A DNA stretch of 58,393 nt from Bacteroidota bacterium (GCA_026391125.1 JAPLEO010000131.1:1-58393), one strand, 5' to 3'; numbered from the stretch's first letter, positions 47,409 to 57,828 are shown. Notes: generated by a model from the sequence alone, not told the origin. Numbers and translations: made by a program.

Positions 47409-50400
47409 TTATTTTCCTTTTTGTAAGAATAAAAGTCCCGCATTATTTCTTGCAATTACCAAGACTTGTTTGCCACCAGCATATCTAATCCATTTGGCAT
47501 CTCTTACTTCTCCTTCAACATTTGGTATGCGTGATCCAGTTTGAAATTGATTTTTATTAAAAGAGAAATTGGTAGGTAAGAGTGCATCGTATCTACCTTC
47601 ATACGGAATTACGCCATAAAAATTTCCTGCAGCTAAATAACCGTCTTCTGCATTTGAAGTTGAATTTAAAAAAGAGAATATAGGAGCTAGTTGAAGCATT
47701 TGGGGCAAATCAATTTTTGAATAATTACCTTTCCCATCATTCAAAAAGCAAGCGGAACTTAGGCTTTCGGCTTTCAATTCTAGATAATCTGTGAATAGAT
47801 CATAGAACATATACTGAACTGTTTTTCCAGCCACATCGCTATATTTTAAATATGCTTTTTTCAATACGGGCAAAGCCCTTTCTAATTCGTCTTTTGCTAA
47901 AAAAGTATATTCTTTTCCATCGATTGTATAACACATGATTTGCTCGAAGGAACCATTCTTGTCAAAGTCTTTTACGTAGAGCTTCAGTGGTCCGTTTTTA
48001 CCAGCGAACAATTTTGAGTTTTGCCCCCAATTTCCAGCCAATAAATCAGGAAATCCATCACCATTTACATCTGTTGCATATATTGTTTGCCAAAGGCCTG
48101 TTGATTTTGGAATTTCTGTTTCTGTAAATTTCCCCTGGTGATTCATAAATATTTTCATTGGCATCCACTCACCTGTAACAACTAGATCTGGCCAGCCATC
48201 TTTATTTAGATCGGTAAATGTTGCTGTGGTTACAATACCCAAACTATCCAATTGAATTATGGATAGTTCAGCTTTTGTAAAATTGCCTTTCCCATTGTTT
48301 TCCAACAAATAGGAGCTTTGTGGAATTCCAAATTTTTTCGCATCTGCTAATCCACCAACAAACAAATCCATATCTCCATCTTTATCAAAATCTGCTACAG
48401 CTACACAGGATTTATTTTTATAAATTTTAGGAATTGTATTAAGAGATTGTGAAAAATTGCCTTTCCCATCATTCAAATATAATTGGTCCAATAATGCAGG
48501 ATTACCATCAACATATTCATTTCCACCGCTAACAATATAAAGGTCTTGAAATCCATCTTTATTTGCATCAAAGAAAACAGCATCTACTTCTTCGGTCATT
48601 TTAATCCTATCGAAAACCTTCAGCGGTGTAGGAATAAATTTTCCGTCTTTTGTTTGAATCATTAAAGTACCTAAAGAACCAGAAGCACCACATACATAAA
48701 AATCGTCTAACCCATCTCCATTTACATCTGCTACTGCTAATTTTGGCCCGCGTGTTGATTCCGCATGTGGGATCAAGTATTGTACATTATAATCAAAAAA
48801 TGAATTTTCATGATGTTGCCAATTTATATTGACCTTATTACTGATATCAGTATACAATTCAGCAGCTGGTTTAAAGTAGGCATCATGATTGAATACCCCT
48901 GATGCATCTTTTTGAGCAAACTTTAATTGTTGGTTAGTTGAAATATTTTTAATGGTTTGATATTTCTGATTTGGCCAAACAATTATGATACTGTCAACTA
49001 CTTTTGTTGAATCTAAACCAAAATGTAAGCGTGGTTCTGAAGAGGATTGAAAACCTCTCGTAAGCATGAGTTCTTGATATTGCATTCTGCCCTTTTCAAA
49101 AATATATGCTTTTGTACTGATCCCAAAGCTGTTCATACTATCGCCCTTAAAGGAAATGGTCAGATAATTTTTCTTTGGCGAATTATTCTTTAAAATCACT
49201 GCAGGGGCATTGATTGCATTGATAACCATATCCAAATTGCCATCATTATCAAGGTCTGCATAAGCAGCACCTGTATAATAACCTTTCATTTTGCCGATTC
49301 CCCACTCTAGGCTTTTATCCTTAAAATTAAGACCCCCATCACCCATAAATAAATAAGGATGAGAACTACCATCTGGCATAGCTTCTATTGCTTGTTTATC
49401 GTATTTATTGGTTGTATTTAGTCCTTTAGTACGTTGCATATCAGAGATAAAGTTCACGTAGTCAAGATCAACAGGGCGTTTCAAGATTCCACTAGTAACA
49501 AAAAGATCTTTTTTGCCATCGTTATCAAAGTCAGCAAAAAGCGGACTCCAACTCCAATCCGTGGCACTTACTCCACTCATTAAACCAGTTTCGCTAAAGC
49601 TATTTCCATTGCCATTATTCATTTGCAGCATATTTCTGGAATACTGTTTTTGAAAACCATTCATCTCCAGTTTTATTTTATAGATATCTGCGTTTTCATC
49701 GCTGCCATAAGTTTTTAAAATTTTTTCATCAGAGGGTAGCATGTCTGCTGTTACAAGATCTAACTGACCATCATTATTAAAATCTGCTATATCGTTACCC
49801 ATACTAGCACGGCTATAATATTTAAAGTGTTTAGCTCCTTCTTCTTTAAAGCTTCCGTTTTTTTGGTTAATATAGTAATAATCGTTTTCGTGAAAATCAT
49901 TTCCCACATAAATATCATCCCAACCATCGTTATTCATATCTGCAACTGAAATGCCTAATCCATATCCCAGACTACTTTGAGAAATTCCAGCTTGTGCAGA
50001 TACGTCTGTAAACTTTCCCGTTGTTTTTAAATCGTTTCTATACAATCGATCGCCAGAGAGGCTATCGTATTTTCTTCTTGCACTTGTATCAACAATATTG
50101 CTATGTGGACGATGAGATTGATTGAGTATATAACAATCTAAATCTCCGTCATGATCATAATCAAAGAATACAGTTTGTGTTGTAAAACATTTTGTATTCA
50201 ATCCATACTGATCAGACTTTTCTGAGAAAGTTCCATTACCATTATTAATATACAATTCATTGTGCCCTTTAAATCCATACTTCTGGCTAACAGTTGATAC
50301 ATAAATATCGAGAAGTCCATCCCCATTTATATCAGCCATTGTAGCGCCACTACACCAGTCTGAAAACCCTGCTACACCAGCCTTGTCAGTGATATCTTCA

Positions 50401-50711
50401 AATTTAAAATTTCCTTTGTTTAAATAGAGTTTGTTATTTGCTTTAATATTGGAAGTGAAATAAATATCTGGTAGTCCATCGTTATTAATGTCTCCAATTG
50501 CTACACCTCCACCATCATAATAATAGAGATAATATAAGATGCTTAATCCCGAAGTATCTGCATCTAAATTGTTTACAAAGTTGATATTTGTTTCTGATGC
50601 GTCGAGTTGTGAAAAAAGTTCTTTTTTCTTGTCTTTACAGGAAAGAACAAAAAAAGAAAAAAGCACAAGACTCACTAGGAATTTTTTCCGAAAAACAAAT
50701 GGCATTTGCAT
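47409..50711 (-). CDS. VCBS/FG-GAP lipoprotein with ASPIC/UnbV domain
   Basis: This 1100-residue lipoprotein has lipobox VLSC (Cys25). The N-terminal half carries repeated FG-GAP/VCBS units with calcium-binding loops of the type DINNDGLPDIYF, DYDHDGDLDCYI, DMNNDGWDDIYV. An ASPIC/UnbV domain (YLTISFKGDSMNSFG, SSSEPRLHFGLDSTKVVDSIIIVWPNQK) separates them from a second set (DVNGDGLDDFYV, DANKDGFQDLYI). The whole looks like a large surface propeller protein binding calcium and probably glycan. In the polysaccharide locus it may act as surface glycan-binding protein. A terminator-like hairpin separates it from the LamG gene upstream. Confidence 0.92.
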   Translation of the reverse strand: MQMPFVFRKKFLVSLVLFSFFVLSCKDKKKELFSQLDASETNINFVNNLDADTSGLSILYYLYYYDGGGVAIGDINNDGLPDIYFTSNIKANNKLYLNKGNFKFEDITDKAGVAGFSDWCSGATMADINGDGLLDIYVSTVSQKYGFKGHNELYINNGNGTFSEKSDQYGLNTKCFTTQTVFFDYDHDGDLDCYILNQSHRPHSNIVDTSARRKYDSLSGDRLYRNDLKTTGKFTDVSAQAGISQSSLGYGLGISVADMNNDGWDDIYVGNDFHENDYYYINQKNGSFKEEGAKHFKYYSRASMGNDIADFNNDGQLDLVTADMLPSDEKILKTYGSDENADIYKIKLEMNGFQKQYSRNMLQMNNGNGNSFSETGLMSGVSATDWSWSPLFADFDNDGKKDLFVTSGILKRPVDLDYVNFISDMQRTKGLNTTNKYDKQAIEAMPDGSSHPYLFMGDGGLNFKDKSLEWGIGKMKGYYTGAAYADLDNDGNLDMVINAINAPAVILKNNSPKKNYLTISFKGDSMNSFGISTKAYIFEKGRMQYQELMLTRGFQSSSEPRLHFGLDSTKVVDSIIIVWPNQKYQTIKNISTNQQLKFAQKDASGVFNHDAYFKPAAELYTDISNKVNINWQHHENSFFDYNVQYLIPHAESTRGPKLAVADVNGDGLDDFYVCGASGSLGTLMIQTKDGKFIPTPLKVFDRIKMTEEVDAVFFDANKDGFQDLYIVSGGNEYVDGNPALLDQLYLNDGKGNFSQSLNTIPKIYKNKSCVAVADFDKDGDMDLFVGGLADAKKFGIPQSSYLLENNGKGNFTKAELSIIQLDSLGIVTTATFTDLNKDGWPDLVVTGEWMPMKIFMNHQGKFTETEIPKSTGLWQTIYATDVNGDGFPDLLAGNWGQNSKLFAGKNGPLKLYVKDFDKNGSFEQIMCYTIDGKEYTFLAKDELERALPVLKKAYLKYSDVAGKTVQYMFYDLFTDYLELKAESLSSACFLNDGKGNYSKIDLPQMLQLAPIFSFLNSTSNAEDGYLAAGNFYGVIPYEGRYDALLPTNFSFNKNQFQTGSRIPNVEGEVRDAKWIRYAGGKQVLVIARNNAGLLFLQKGK

Positions 50712-50726
50712 AACAATTATTATTTA

Positions 50727-50765
50727 AAAAAATTAAGGGCTGATTCAATAAATTGATCAGCCCTT
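50727..50765 (-). terminator. Intrinsic terminator within the polysaccharide locus
   Basis: A 10-bp stem, AAGGGCTGAT (50735-50744) with ATCAGCCCTT (50756-50765), has an 11-nt loop. On the minus strand it is followed by AATTTTTTTAAA. It lies between the LamG and VCBS genes and should reduce read-through from the susCD side. Confidence 0.82.
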
Positions 50766-50792
50766 TGTAAATCCGAATTCCTAACGATAAAA

Positions 50793-51623
50793 CTATTTTT
50801 TACTTGTATATAAAGTTGAAACTTCTGAAGCAGTTAAAGCTTTCTTATATAATCTAAACTGATCCATTGCACCAGAGTAGTTTTTAATCCAATCGTCACC
50901 AGGTCCTTGTGCACCAGCGTGTTTATTCCATCCGCCAAGAATTAAACTATAGGCGTTTGAAAAGTCGATTGCACCTCTAGGAGCACCAGAATTTTTAACA
51001 TCTGTTTGAGTAGCGTTCATACCATCAACAACAAGCCCATCAAAATAATAAGTCATTTTTGAAGTTGTTTGATCATAGGAATAAACAATATGATGCCAGT
51101 TGCCATCAAATAATGGTTTTTGAAAAGTACCTTCTAACCACTGATCCATTAAACCAAATTTCATAGTTGCATTTGTACTAGTTTGATTTTCGACCAATAC
51201 GAAAGCAGCACTATGATGCCATCCATAGGAATCATCTACCAAAGAAAAAAGAAATTCTGTTCTTCCGGCTGCTGCAACATTTTTTAACCAGAGTGCAATA
51301 CTGAAACTAGTTACTTTATTAAAGTTGTTTGTTGCAGGATAATAGATTGCTTTCCCTTCAACTCCCATTATGCCTTTGCCGCTGATACCTCCAGTAGTGG
51401 TAAGAGGATTAATAGAAGGGAAAGTTGCCTTAACACTATCTACTGCGTTCATTAATGGATTTGTAGTAGTACCATCAAAAGCCGCAAAGAAATTTAAAGG
51501 ACCGCCTGGTGGGTTAGCGTCTTTTGGATAGTCTCCTAGTAAGGGTCTGTCTAATTTCTTACAGCCACTAACAGCTAGTATTAGAATTGCAAGTGATAAA
51601 AATATTTTGAAATTAATTTTCAT
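50793..51623 (-). CDS. LamG-domain lipoprotein
   Basis: This 276-residue lipoprotein has lipobox VSGC (Cys21). Most of the rest (about 60-275) is a concanavalin-A-like LamG fold: FNKVTSFSIALWLKN, FDGNWHHIVYSYDQTTSKMTYYFDGLVVDG and YSGAMDQFRLYKKALTASEVSTLY are the family blocks. In Bacteroidota loci such proteins bind glycan at the cell surface. It lies 26 nt after susD and fills the usual slot of a SusE/F-like surface glycan-binding protein. The ligand is not known. Confidence 0.92.
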   Translation of the reverse strand: MKINFKIFLSLAILILAVSGCKKLDRPLLGDYPKDANPPGGPLNFFAAFDGTTTNPLMNAVDSVKATFPSINPLTTTGGISGKGIMGVEGKAIYYPATNNFNKVTSFSIALWLKNVAAAGRTEFLFSLVDDSYGWHHSAAFVLVENQTSTNATMKFGLMDQWLEGTFQKPLFDGNWHHIVYSYDQTTSKMTYYFDGLVVDGMNATQTDVKNSGAPRGAIDFSNAYSLILGGWNKHAGAQGPGDDWIKNYSGAMDQFRLYKKALTASEVSTLYTSKK

Positions 51624-51649
51624 ATAATTTTTTTTAATGTGATTTTAAA

Positions 51650-53158
51650 TTACCATTCTGGATTTTGAATTAACAATCCGCCAGATTTATCAATTGCCGG
51701 TTGTGGAATCGGATAGAATCTACATCTGTTGGTATACCCCGATGGACCCAACACACTTATTGCATCACCCCATCTTACAAGGTCAAAAAATCTTTCTCCT
51801 TCTACTCCAAATTCAACCCTTCTTTCTTGCTTAATAGCATTTCTTAATTGAGCTTGATTGGTAAAAGTAATTGCAGGTAAACTAGCGCGGCTACGAATTT
51901 GATTTACTAATGGCAAACCAGTAGCACCGTTTCCCAATTCATTATTACATTCTGCAGCCATTAAAATAACATCCGCATAACGTAAGATTCTCTTGTTGAT
52001 CCAATTTGGATTATCAGAGTGACCAGTTGAGGCTCTATATGCAGGGTCTGCATAAATCTTCTTATTCCAGAACTTTCTTGGAAGCGCTCCGGCTACTATA
52101 TCGAAAGTGGAATTCGGCAAAACTCTACCATAACCACCAGTTGATGGATCGTCAGATTGACCAGAGAAAAGAATAGTTGAGCCTTTTCTTACATCTCCTG
52201 TCTCATAAGCTTTCACCAAACTATCAGTTGGCGTGTTCCAACCCCATCCTAGATTCCAGCCACTTGCAGTAGATGCTCTTACTCCTTGTGTTGTTGCATA
52301 AATACAACCGTTATCGATTGAACCATTCGCACTAACATAGGCTTGAATTTCAAAAATTGATTCAGAACAGTTTTCACCTAAGTCTTTAAAAATTCCATAA
52401 TAGCTACTATTCAATGAATAGGTTCCTGAACTAATTACCTGATTAGAAAGTGCAAGAGCAGATGCCCAATTACCTCTAAACATATATGCTTTAGCTTGTA
52501 AGGTTTTAGCAGCACCGCTTGTTAATCTTCCTGGATATTGGTTACCCCAAACAGTTGGAAGATTTGCAGCTGCAAATTGTAAATCTGCATCTATCAAAGC
52601 ATAAATTGCTGATGCGGGAGATTTAGCAATATTAGCTTGAGCTGCATTATACACACGAAAATCAATTTTAGGAACATCTCCATAAGATCTTACTAAATCA
52701 AAATATGCGTATGCTCTGAAAAATTTCGCTTCCGCTACGTTAATCAAAGAAGCAGGATCGGTTAGCTTTAAAGAATCTGCATTTTGAATAGCAGTATTCG
52801 CTAAGTTGATCAAAGAAAAGTGGTCATCCCAATATTGGTTTGATGCCCAAAGATCTTTTACATAAGCATAGTGATCGAACGGAGCAGACCATTCAGCACC
52901 ATCAGAAGGATCACTTCCTTTTTCAGAATCATCAGACCTAAAGTCGTGCATTGCTAACCAAGGGATACTTGTAAAACCAGCACTATTTCTAAGATTTGAG
53001 TATAAACCATAAATCTGTCCTTCTAATCCACCTTGATTTAAATCATCAAGGGTAGCAGTTAAAGGTTTTCTATCAAGAAATTTTTGACATCCACCAATTG
53101 CCAATATCATGAATGATACCGCAAGTATGGTGAAAGTTATTTTCATAATTTTTTTCAT
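51650..53158 (-). CDS. SusD/RagB family lipoprotein
   Basis: This 502-residue lipoprotein has lipobox IGGC (Cys24) followed by QKFLDRKPL, the usual SusD start. The N-terminal region has TPR-like helices (AEAKFFRAYAYFDLVRSYGDVPK). The C-terminal RagB part shows RYADVILMAAECNNELGNG and RRVEFGVEGERFFDLVRWGD. It caps the SusC barrel and binds glycan at the surface. It lies 20 nt after susC, the usual spacing. Confidence 0.96.
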   Translation of the reverse strand: MKKIMKITFTILAVSFMILAIGGCQKFLDRKPLTATLDDLNQGGLEGQIYGLYSNLRNSAGFTSIPWLAMHDFRSDDSEKGSDPSDGAEWSAPFDHYAYVKDLWASNQYWDDHFSLINLANTAIQNADSLKLTDPASLINVAEAKFFRAYAYFDLVRSYGDVPKIDFRVYNAAQANIAKSPASAIYALIDADLQFAAANLPTVWGNQYPGRLTSGAAKTLQAKAYMFRGNWASALALSNQVISSGTYSLNSSYYGIFKDLGENCSESIFEIQAYVSANGSIDNGCIYATTQGVRASTASGWNLGWGWNTPTDSLVKAYETGDVRKGSTILFSGQSDDPSTGGYGRVLPNSTFDIVAGALPRKFWNKKIYADPAYRASTGHSDNPNWINKRILRYADVILMAAECNNELGNGATGLPLVNQIRSRASLPAITFTNQAQLRNAIKQERRVEFGVEGERFFDLVRWGDAISVLGPSGYTNRCRFYPIPQPAIDKSGGLLIQNPEW

Positions 53159-53178
53159 ATACTAATAAATTAAAAAAG

Positions 53179-56100
53179 TTAAAAAGTTACATTCAAACCA
53201 ATAGTAGAAACAACTGGTATCGCACCACCTGCATTATCTACACCAAAAGAAATTGCACTACCTCCAAATTCAGAAGTATAGCCTGAATTATTTTTCCAGG
53301 TTTTAGAATTCTGAACATTCAAGAATGCACGCAAGTTTTTGATATGGGCTCTTGTTAAGAAGGCACCAGTTAGATTATAAGCAACCTGAACGTTTCTTAA
53401 TCTGAAATAACTTCCATCTTCCATATTATAAGTTGAAGCTTCATAGTTAATTCTATGATCCTGCCCTAAGATTGGATCCCAATTTGAAGTACCAGCCCCA
53501 GTCCATCTATTTATTTTAAATGCTGCATAGTTTACACGCTGGAACGGAGATTCAGTTCCACCCCAGTTTCTGAACACCTGGTTTCCATAAACTCCGCCAA
53601 GGTCAATACCCAATTCAAGATTTTTATATTTTAAATTAATGGTACCACCATAAGCAAAATCTGGAGTTGGTTTACCGATCAAAGTTCTATCAGCAGTATT
53701 AATTTTTCCATCACCGTTAATATCTTTGTATTTCAAATCACCAGGACCATAAGAGAATTCTGTATTAACTGGAGAACCTAATTTTTCTGCATATGACTGA
53801 TAAATTCCTTCCACTACATAACCATAAAAATAACCGATAGGCAAACCAACAGTTGTTCTATTAACGCCTGATTGTATAGAGAACTCTGGGGTTGCCAAAG
53901 ACACAACTTCGTTATGATAGGTTGTAAAGTTTCCAGATACCGTTAATGAAAGGTCTTTTGCTAATTCTGTTCTATAACTAGCAGCTAATTCAAAACCGCT
54001 GTTTTTAATGCTACCAATATTATCCAAACCATTTTTAGCACCATTGTTACCAGGGATGAAAGTCATTAAGTCTTTTGTAAGCTTATTGTAATAAGCCATA
54101 TCAAAATGCAACTTACCTTTTAGGGCACTTAATTCCAATCCAATCTCTTTAGCATTAACAGTTTCCCATTTCAGGTTTGGATTTGGAAGATATGATTGTG
54201 AGTAAGCATTATACACTAAGTTTCCAAATACCGCAGCATTGCCACCAACTAAACCTGGATAAAATGGATAATCGTATCCGTAAGTATTTTGATTACCTAA
54301 TACACCTATAGAACCTCTCAACTTAACAAAGTCGAAGATGGTTTGCTTGGACATGAATTTTTCTTTTGAAATTTCCCAAGCACCACCTACAGCCCAGAAA
54401 TTCTGCCAACGGTTATCGGGAGAAATCTGAGATGAACCATCTCTACGGAATGAGGCATTCAAATAATATTTTCCTTTGTAATTATACAAGCCACGAATTA
54501 ATGCTGATGCTGTAGTTCTTTCTCTTTGATTTGAACCAGAAACTTTTGAAGTAGGATCTGAAAATCCGTTATCGATATACCAGAATCTACTATCATCAGG
54601 GATTGCAGCACCTGTAGCACTTTGTTTTGCAGATGCATTTCTGTTGAAGTTCCCAAAGTAGTAGGTTGTCCAACCCGCCATTGCAGTAATGTGATGATCG
54701 CCAATTGACTTCTTATAATTCAAGATATAATCTTGTTGGAATTTTCTGTAAGTCTGATCACCTTCATTAACTGAAGTTGTTCTACTATACAAGAATGCTT
54801 TATTAATACTTGCATCATATGCATTATAAACAGGAGTATACTGCCTAGTATTTACAGTGCTGATATCGGCATACAATGTTGCTTTAAAATTAAAGTCACG
54901 AAGAAAATTTACTTCTCCATAAACACTACCTACATTTCTATATTCGATACTTGTGGTTTTATTCCACTCATTCTCTAATTGAATTAATGGGTTAACAACA
55001 CCAGAGTTCTGAATAGAAGGTAAATCGTAATACAAATTCTGAGTAAAACTGTCTAACCCATAAGGATTTTTAGCGTTGATCGATTTTGCATCAGCACTTA
55101 CCATTGGTGCAACTTTTCTTGCTTGATCTAAAATATAAGTTGCGTTATAAGGATTCACCTGACGCATGGTATTTAAGTTGAAACCAACTTTTAACGCCTT
55201 GCTCAATTTAACATCGTCGCTAACTGATAATTGTAATTTCTCTAATTTTTCATGTTTAATAATTCCCTCATCAGTAGTATATCCGAAGCCCATAGTAAAC
55301 TTATTTTTTTCAGTACTAGATGACATGCTTAAGTTATTAGTATTAAACATTGCCTTTCTTGTAACTGCATCGATCCAATCTGTGTTGGCAGTCCATTTTG
55401 AATAATCAAATGGAGATACCGCACCAATATTTACTTTTTCTTCTTCATATAAAGTTTTGAATTGGGTAGCATCAGCTAATTGAATCTTATCAACCAATTT
55501 CTTTGTACCAAAAGAGGTATTGAAGTTGATAATCATTTGTCCAGCTTTAGCTCTCTTAGTTGTTACAGCAATTACACCCGCTGCACCTCTAACTCCGAAG
55601 ATGGCTAATGAAGAGGGATCTTTTAAAATTTCAATTGATTCGATATCGTTAGGATTGATATAATCGATATTATCATTGAATACGCCGTCAACTACATATA
55701 ATGGATGCACAGAACCGATACTAATGGTACCACGAATTCTGATATCAGGTGCTTGACCTGGAGTACCACTATTCACAACAGATAAACCTGCAACTTTCCC
55801 TTGTAATGATGCAACGGGGTTTGTATTTGGTTTGTCCTGAACATCTTTACCAGCAACTTTTACAATTGATCCAGTTAGGTCTCTTTTACTTGCAGTACCA
55901 TAACCAATAACAACTACTTCATCCATTACCTTGGTTGCAGCAATTAATTTTACATCGATTACTGAACGGTTATTTACTTTTACTTCTTGTGTTTCATAAC
56001 CAAGACTCTTGATCACAAGGGTAGCTTCATTATCTACAGTTAAAGTAAAAACACCATTGTTATCTGCAGAAACTCCTTTACTAGTTCCTTTCTCCAATAC

Positions 56101-56541
56101 TGATGCTCCAGCTAAAGCTTCTCCATTTTCACCAGTAATTCTACCAGTTACTTTGATGGCTTTATTTTCAGCTGCGTTAGTTGACAAAACAACTACCAAA
56201 TTGTTATTCAGTAACTTATAGGTCAAATTTGTTTCACTGAATAAAGTGTTCAACACTTCAACAATTGATTGGTTAGTAACTGAAACGTTTACTTTCTTTT
56301 TGATGTCTTTTAAATCAGAATTGAATAAAAAACGAAAGTTTCCATCACGTTCGATGGTTTTTAGCACGTTTTTAATGTCGGCATTGTTCATCGAAAGGCT
56401 AATGCTTTGTCCTGATGTTGTACCAGCACTAACCTGAAAAACAGTAAATAAAAGGATAAAAATTGCTAGCTTCATAATAAGCAGTGTTTTTTGAAGCCTC
56501 TTTGACCACTTTTTATGGTCTCGAAGTACGCTTTTTTGCAT
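53179..56541 (-). CDS. SusC/RagA TonB-dependent receptor with STN domain
   Basis: This 1120-residue outer-membrane transporter has an N-terminal signal (LAIFILLFTVFQVSAG) after a basic stretch. Residues 46-118 are an STN domain (FRFLFNSDLKDIKKKVNVSV), which contacts FecR-type anti-sigma factors. A carboxypeptidase-regulatory-like domain (130-200) follows, then DEVVVIGYG (207-215) and the plug (217-330, VAGLSVVNSGTPG, PLYVVDGV, SIEILKDPS). The rest is barrel. The STN domain together with the upstream FecR and sigma genes shows a signal-transducing uptake system for a glycan. Confidence 0.97.
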   Translation of the reverse strand: MQKSVLRDHKKWSKRLQKTLLIMKLAIFILLFTVFQVSAGTTSGQSISLSMNNADIKNVLKTIERDGNFRFLFNSDLKDIKKKVNVSVTNQSIVEVLNTLFSETNLTYKLLNNNLVVVLSTNAAENKAIKVTGRITGENGEALAGASVLEKGTSKGVSADNNGVFTLTVDNEATLVIKSLGYETQEVKVNNRSVIDVKLIAATKVMDEVVVIGYGTASKRDLTGSIVKVAGKDVQDKPNTNPVASLQGKVAGLSVVNSGTPGQAPDIRIRGTISIGSVHPLYVVDGVFNDNIDYINPNDIESIEILKDPSSLAIFGVRGAAGVIAVTTKRAKAGQMIINFNTSFGTKKLVDKIQLADATQFKTLYEEEKVNIGAVSPFDYSKWTANTDWIDAVTRKAMFNTNNLSMSSSTEKNKFTMGFGYTTDEGIIKHEKLEKLQLSVSDDVKLSKALKVGFNLNTMRQVNPYNATYILDQARKVAPMVSADAKSINAKNPYGLDSFTQNLYYDLPSIQNSGVVNPLIQLENEWNKTTSIEYRNVGSVYGEVNFLRDFNFKATLYADISTVNTRQYTPVYNAYDASINKAFLYSRTTSVNEGDQTYRKFQQDYILNYKKSIGDHHITAMAGWTTYYFGNFNRNASAKQSATGAAIPDDSRFWYIDNGFSDPTSKVSGSNQRERTTASALIRGLYNYKGKYYLNASFRRDGSSQISPDNRWQNFWAVGGAWEISKEKFMSKQTIFDFVKLRGSIGVLGNQNTYGYDYPFYPGLVGGNAAVFGNLVYNAYSQSYLPNPNLKWETVNAKEIGLELSALKGKLHFDMAYYNKLTKDLMTFIPGNNGAKNGLDNIGSIKNSGFELAASYRTELAKDLSLTVSGNFTTYHNEVVSLATPEFSIQSGVNRTTVGLPIGYFYGYVVEGIYQSYAEKLGSPVNTEFSYGPGDLKYKDINGDGKINTADRTLIGKPTPDFAYGGTINLKYKNLELGIDLGGVYGNQVFRNWGGTESPFQRVNYAAFKINRWTGAGTSNWDPILGQDHRINYEASTYNMEDGSYFRLRNVQVAYNLTGAFLTRAHIKNLRAFLNVQNSKTWKNNSGYTSEFGGSAISFGVDNAGGAIPVVSTIGLNVTF

Positions 56542-56621
56542 AATTTTGGTTTTGGCGTTAAATAAATAGCGAAATCCTTGATGTTATTAGCTATCTGGGA
56601 TTCCTTTTTTTTGACCATCTT

Positions 56622-56646
56622 AGGGAAATGTGTCCAGCATTTCCCT
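56622..56646 (-). promoter_or_regulatory. Hairpin between fecR and susC
   Basis: A 9-bp stem, AGGGAAATG (56622-56630) with CATTTCCCT (56638-56646), has a 7-nt loop. On the minus strand no T tract follows, so it is not a simple terminator for fecR. It may be an RNA-processing or stability element upstream of susC. Role inferred. Confidence 0.4.
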
Positions 56647-56673
56647 TTTTATCTTTTATCAGCAAGCTGACAT

Positions 56674-57828
56674 CTAATTCTTAGTAATCATTACTTCTCT
56701 TCCATTCAACTGATAATTAAACGGTACGAGGTATTGTAATTCTTTTAATGCCTCATCAATCGTTTCGTTTTCGAATGATCCAGTTGTTCTATATGATTTA
56801 ATTTTTTCGTTTGAAATAGTAATATGCACATTGAACCAACGTTCAATCTTTATAGCTAGATCCTCAAATCTTTCGTCTTCAAAAGTTAAACGATTATAGA
56901 TCCAAGAGGTTTCTTTGATAGCTGAGTCTGCAATATTTTTTGATATAGGAGAAATAATAATGGCAGGACTAGGTAAACTATATTTCGCAGCAAGTTTTTC
57001 AGTAGAAGCTACAGGATGTTTAATAACACTCTCTCCTTTTGCAAGTTTATCAAAAATTAGTTTTTCGTGGGGATGCAATATGATCTTTGATTCGTTGGGG
57101 TGTTCTGTTTTTGTAACTTCAATTAAACCATGAACCAATGTAGCTTCAATGGTAGATTCTGCCTTATATGCCTTTACATTAAAAGCAGTACCCAATACCC
57201 TAATATCAATACCAGAAGTATGCACAATAAAAGGATGCTTGCTGTCTTTAATTACATCAAAATAGGCTTCTCCTTCCAAATAAATTTCACGGGTAAGACC
57301 CTTAAAAGCTTCGGGATAGGAAAGCTTACTATCAGAATTTACCCAAACCTTTGAACCATCAGGTAATTGAACTTTTGTTTTTGTGCCTAGAGATACTTTA
57401 ATCTCATTAAACTGACTCAAACTAACTGAATTATCCAATTTTTTATTCCCATAGAAATGGTAGCTAACAACAGAGAGCATCAAAAACACCAATATGGCAG
57501 CAACGGATTGCCATCTCTGATACCAAGGGGCTTTGGTTGGATATAAAAGAAAATCTTCTGCTTCCTGTTCTCGCTCAACGTAGGATAATTCAGCAAAATC
57601 GGGACTCAAATCCCGCAATTTTGTGGCATGAAGTAAATAGGCTTCTTCGATTGCTTCTGAGGAATTTGAATCAGAAGGCTGGGTGCTCCATAATTCCTTT
57701 AAATTGTTGAATTGCTCTTTCGATTCCTGATTTTCAGATATAAGTAACTGAAAATCAGCAATTTCTGCAGGAGTGGCTTCCTTGCATAAGATTTTGGCAA
57801 CCAATATATATAATCTGTCTTGAGACAT
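56674..57828 (-). CDS. FecR-type anti-sigma factor
   Basis: This 384-residue protein has a cytoplasmic N-terminus (1-105) that would bind the sigma factor, one membrane segment (about 107-125, SVAAILVFLMLSVVSYHFY) and a periplasmic FecR domain (about 145-240: VQLPDGSKVWVNSDSKLSYPEAF, VLGTAFNVKAY). The C-terminal domain (308-380: TGSFENETIDEALKELQYL) is the DUF4974/STN-like part typical of Bacteroidota FecR. It links the STN domain of SusC with the sigma factor encoded just upstream (61 nt away). Confidence 0.95.
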   Translation of the reverse strand: MSQDRLYILVAKILCKEATPAEIADFQLLISENQESKEQFNNLKELWSTQPSDSNSSEAIEEAYLLHATKLRDLSPDFAELSYVEREQEAEDFLLYPTKAPWYQRWQSVAAILVFLMLSVVSYHFYGNKKLDNSVSLSQFNEIKVSLGTKTKVQLPDGSKVWVNSDSKLSYPEAFKGLTREIYLEGEAYFDVIKDSKHPFIVHTSGIDIRVLGTAFNVKAYKAESTIEATLVHGLIEVTKTEHPNESKIILHPHEKLIFDKLAKGESVIKHPVASTEKLAAKYSLPSPAIIISPISKNIADSAIKETSWIYNRLTFEDERFEDLAIKIERWFNVHITISNEKIKSYRTTGSFENETIDEALKELQYLVPFNYQLNGREVMITKN

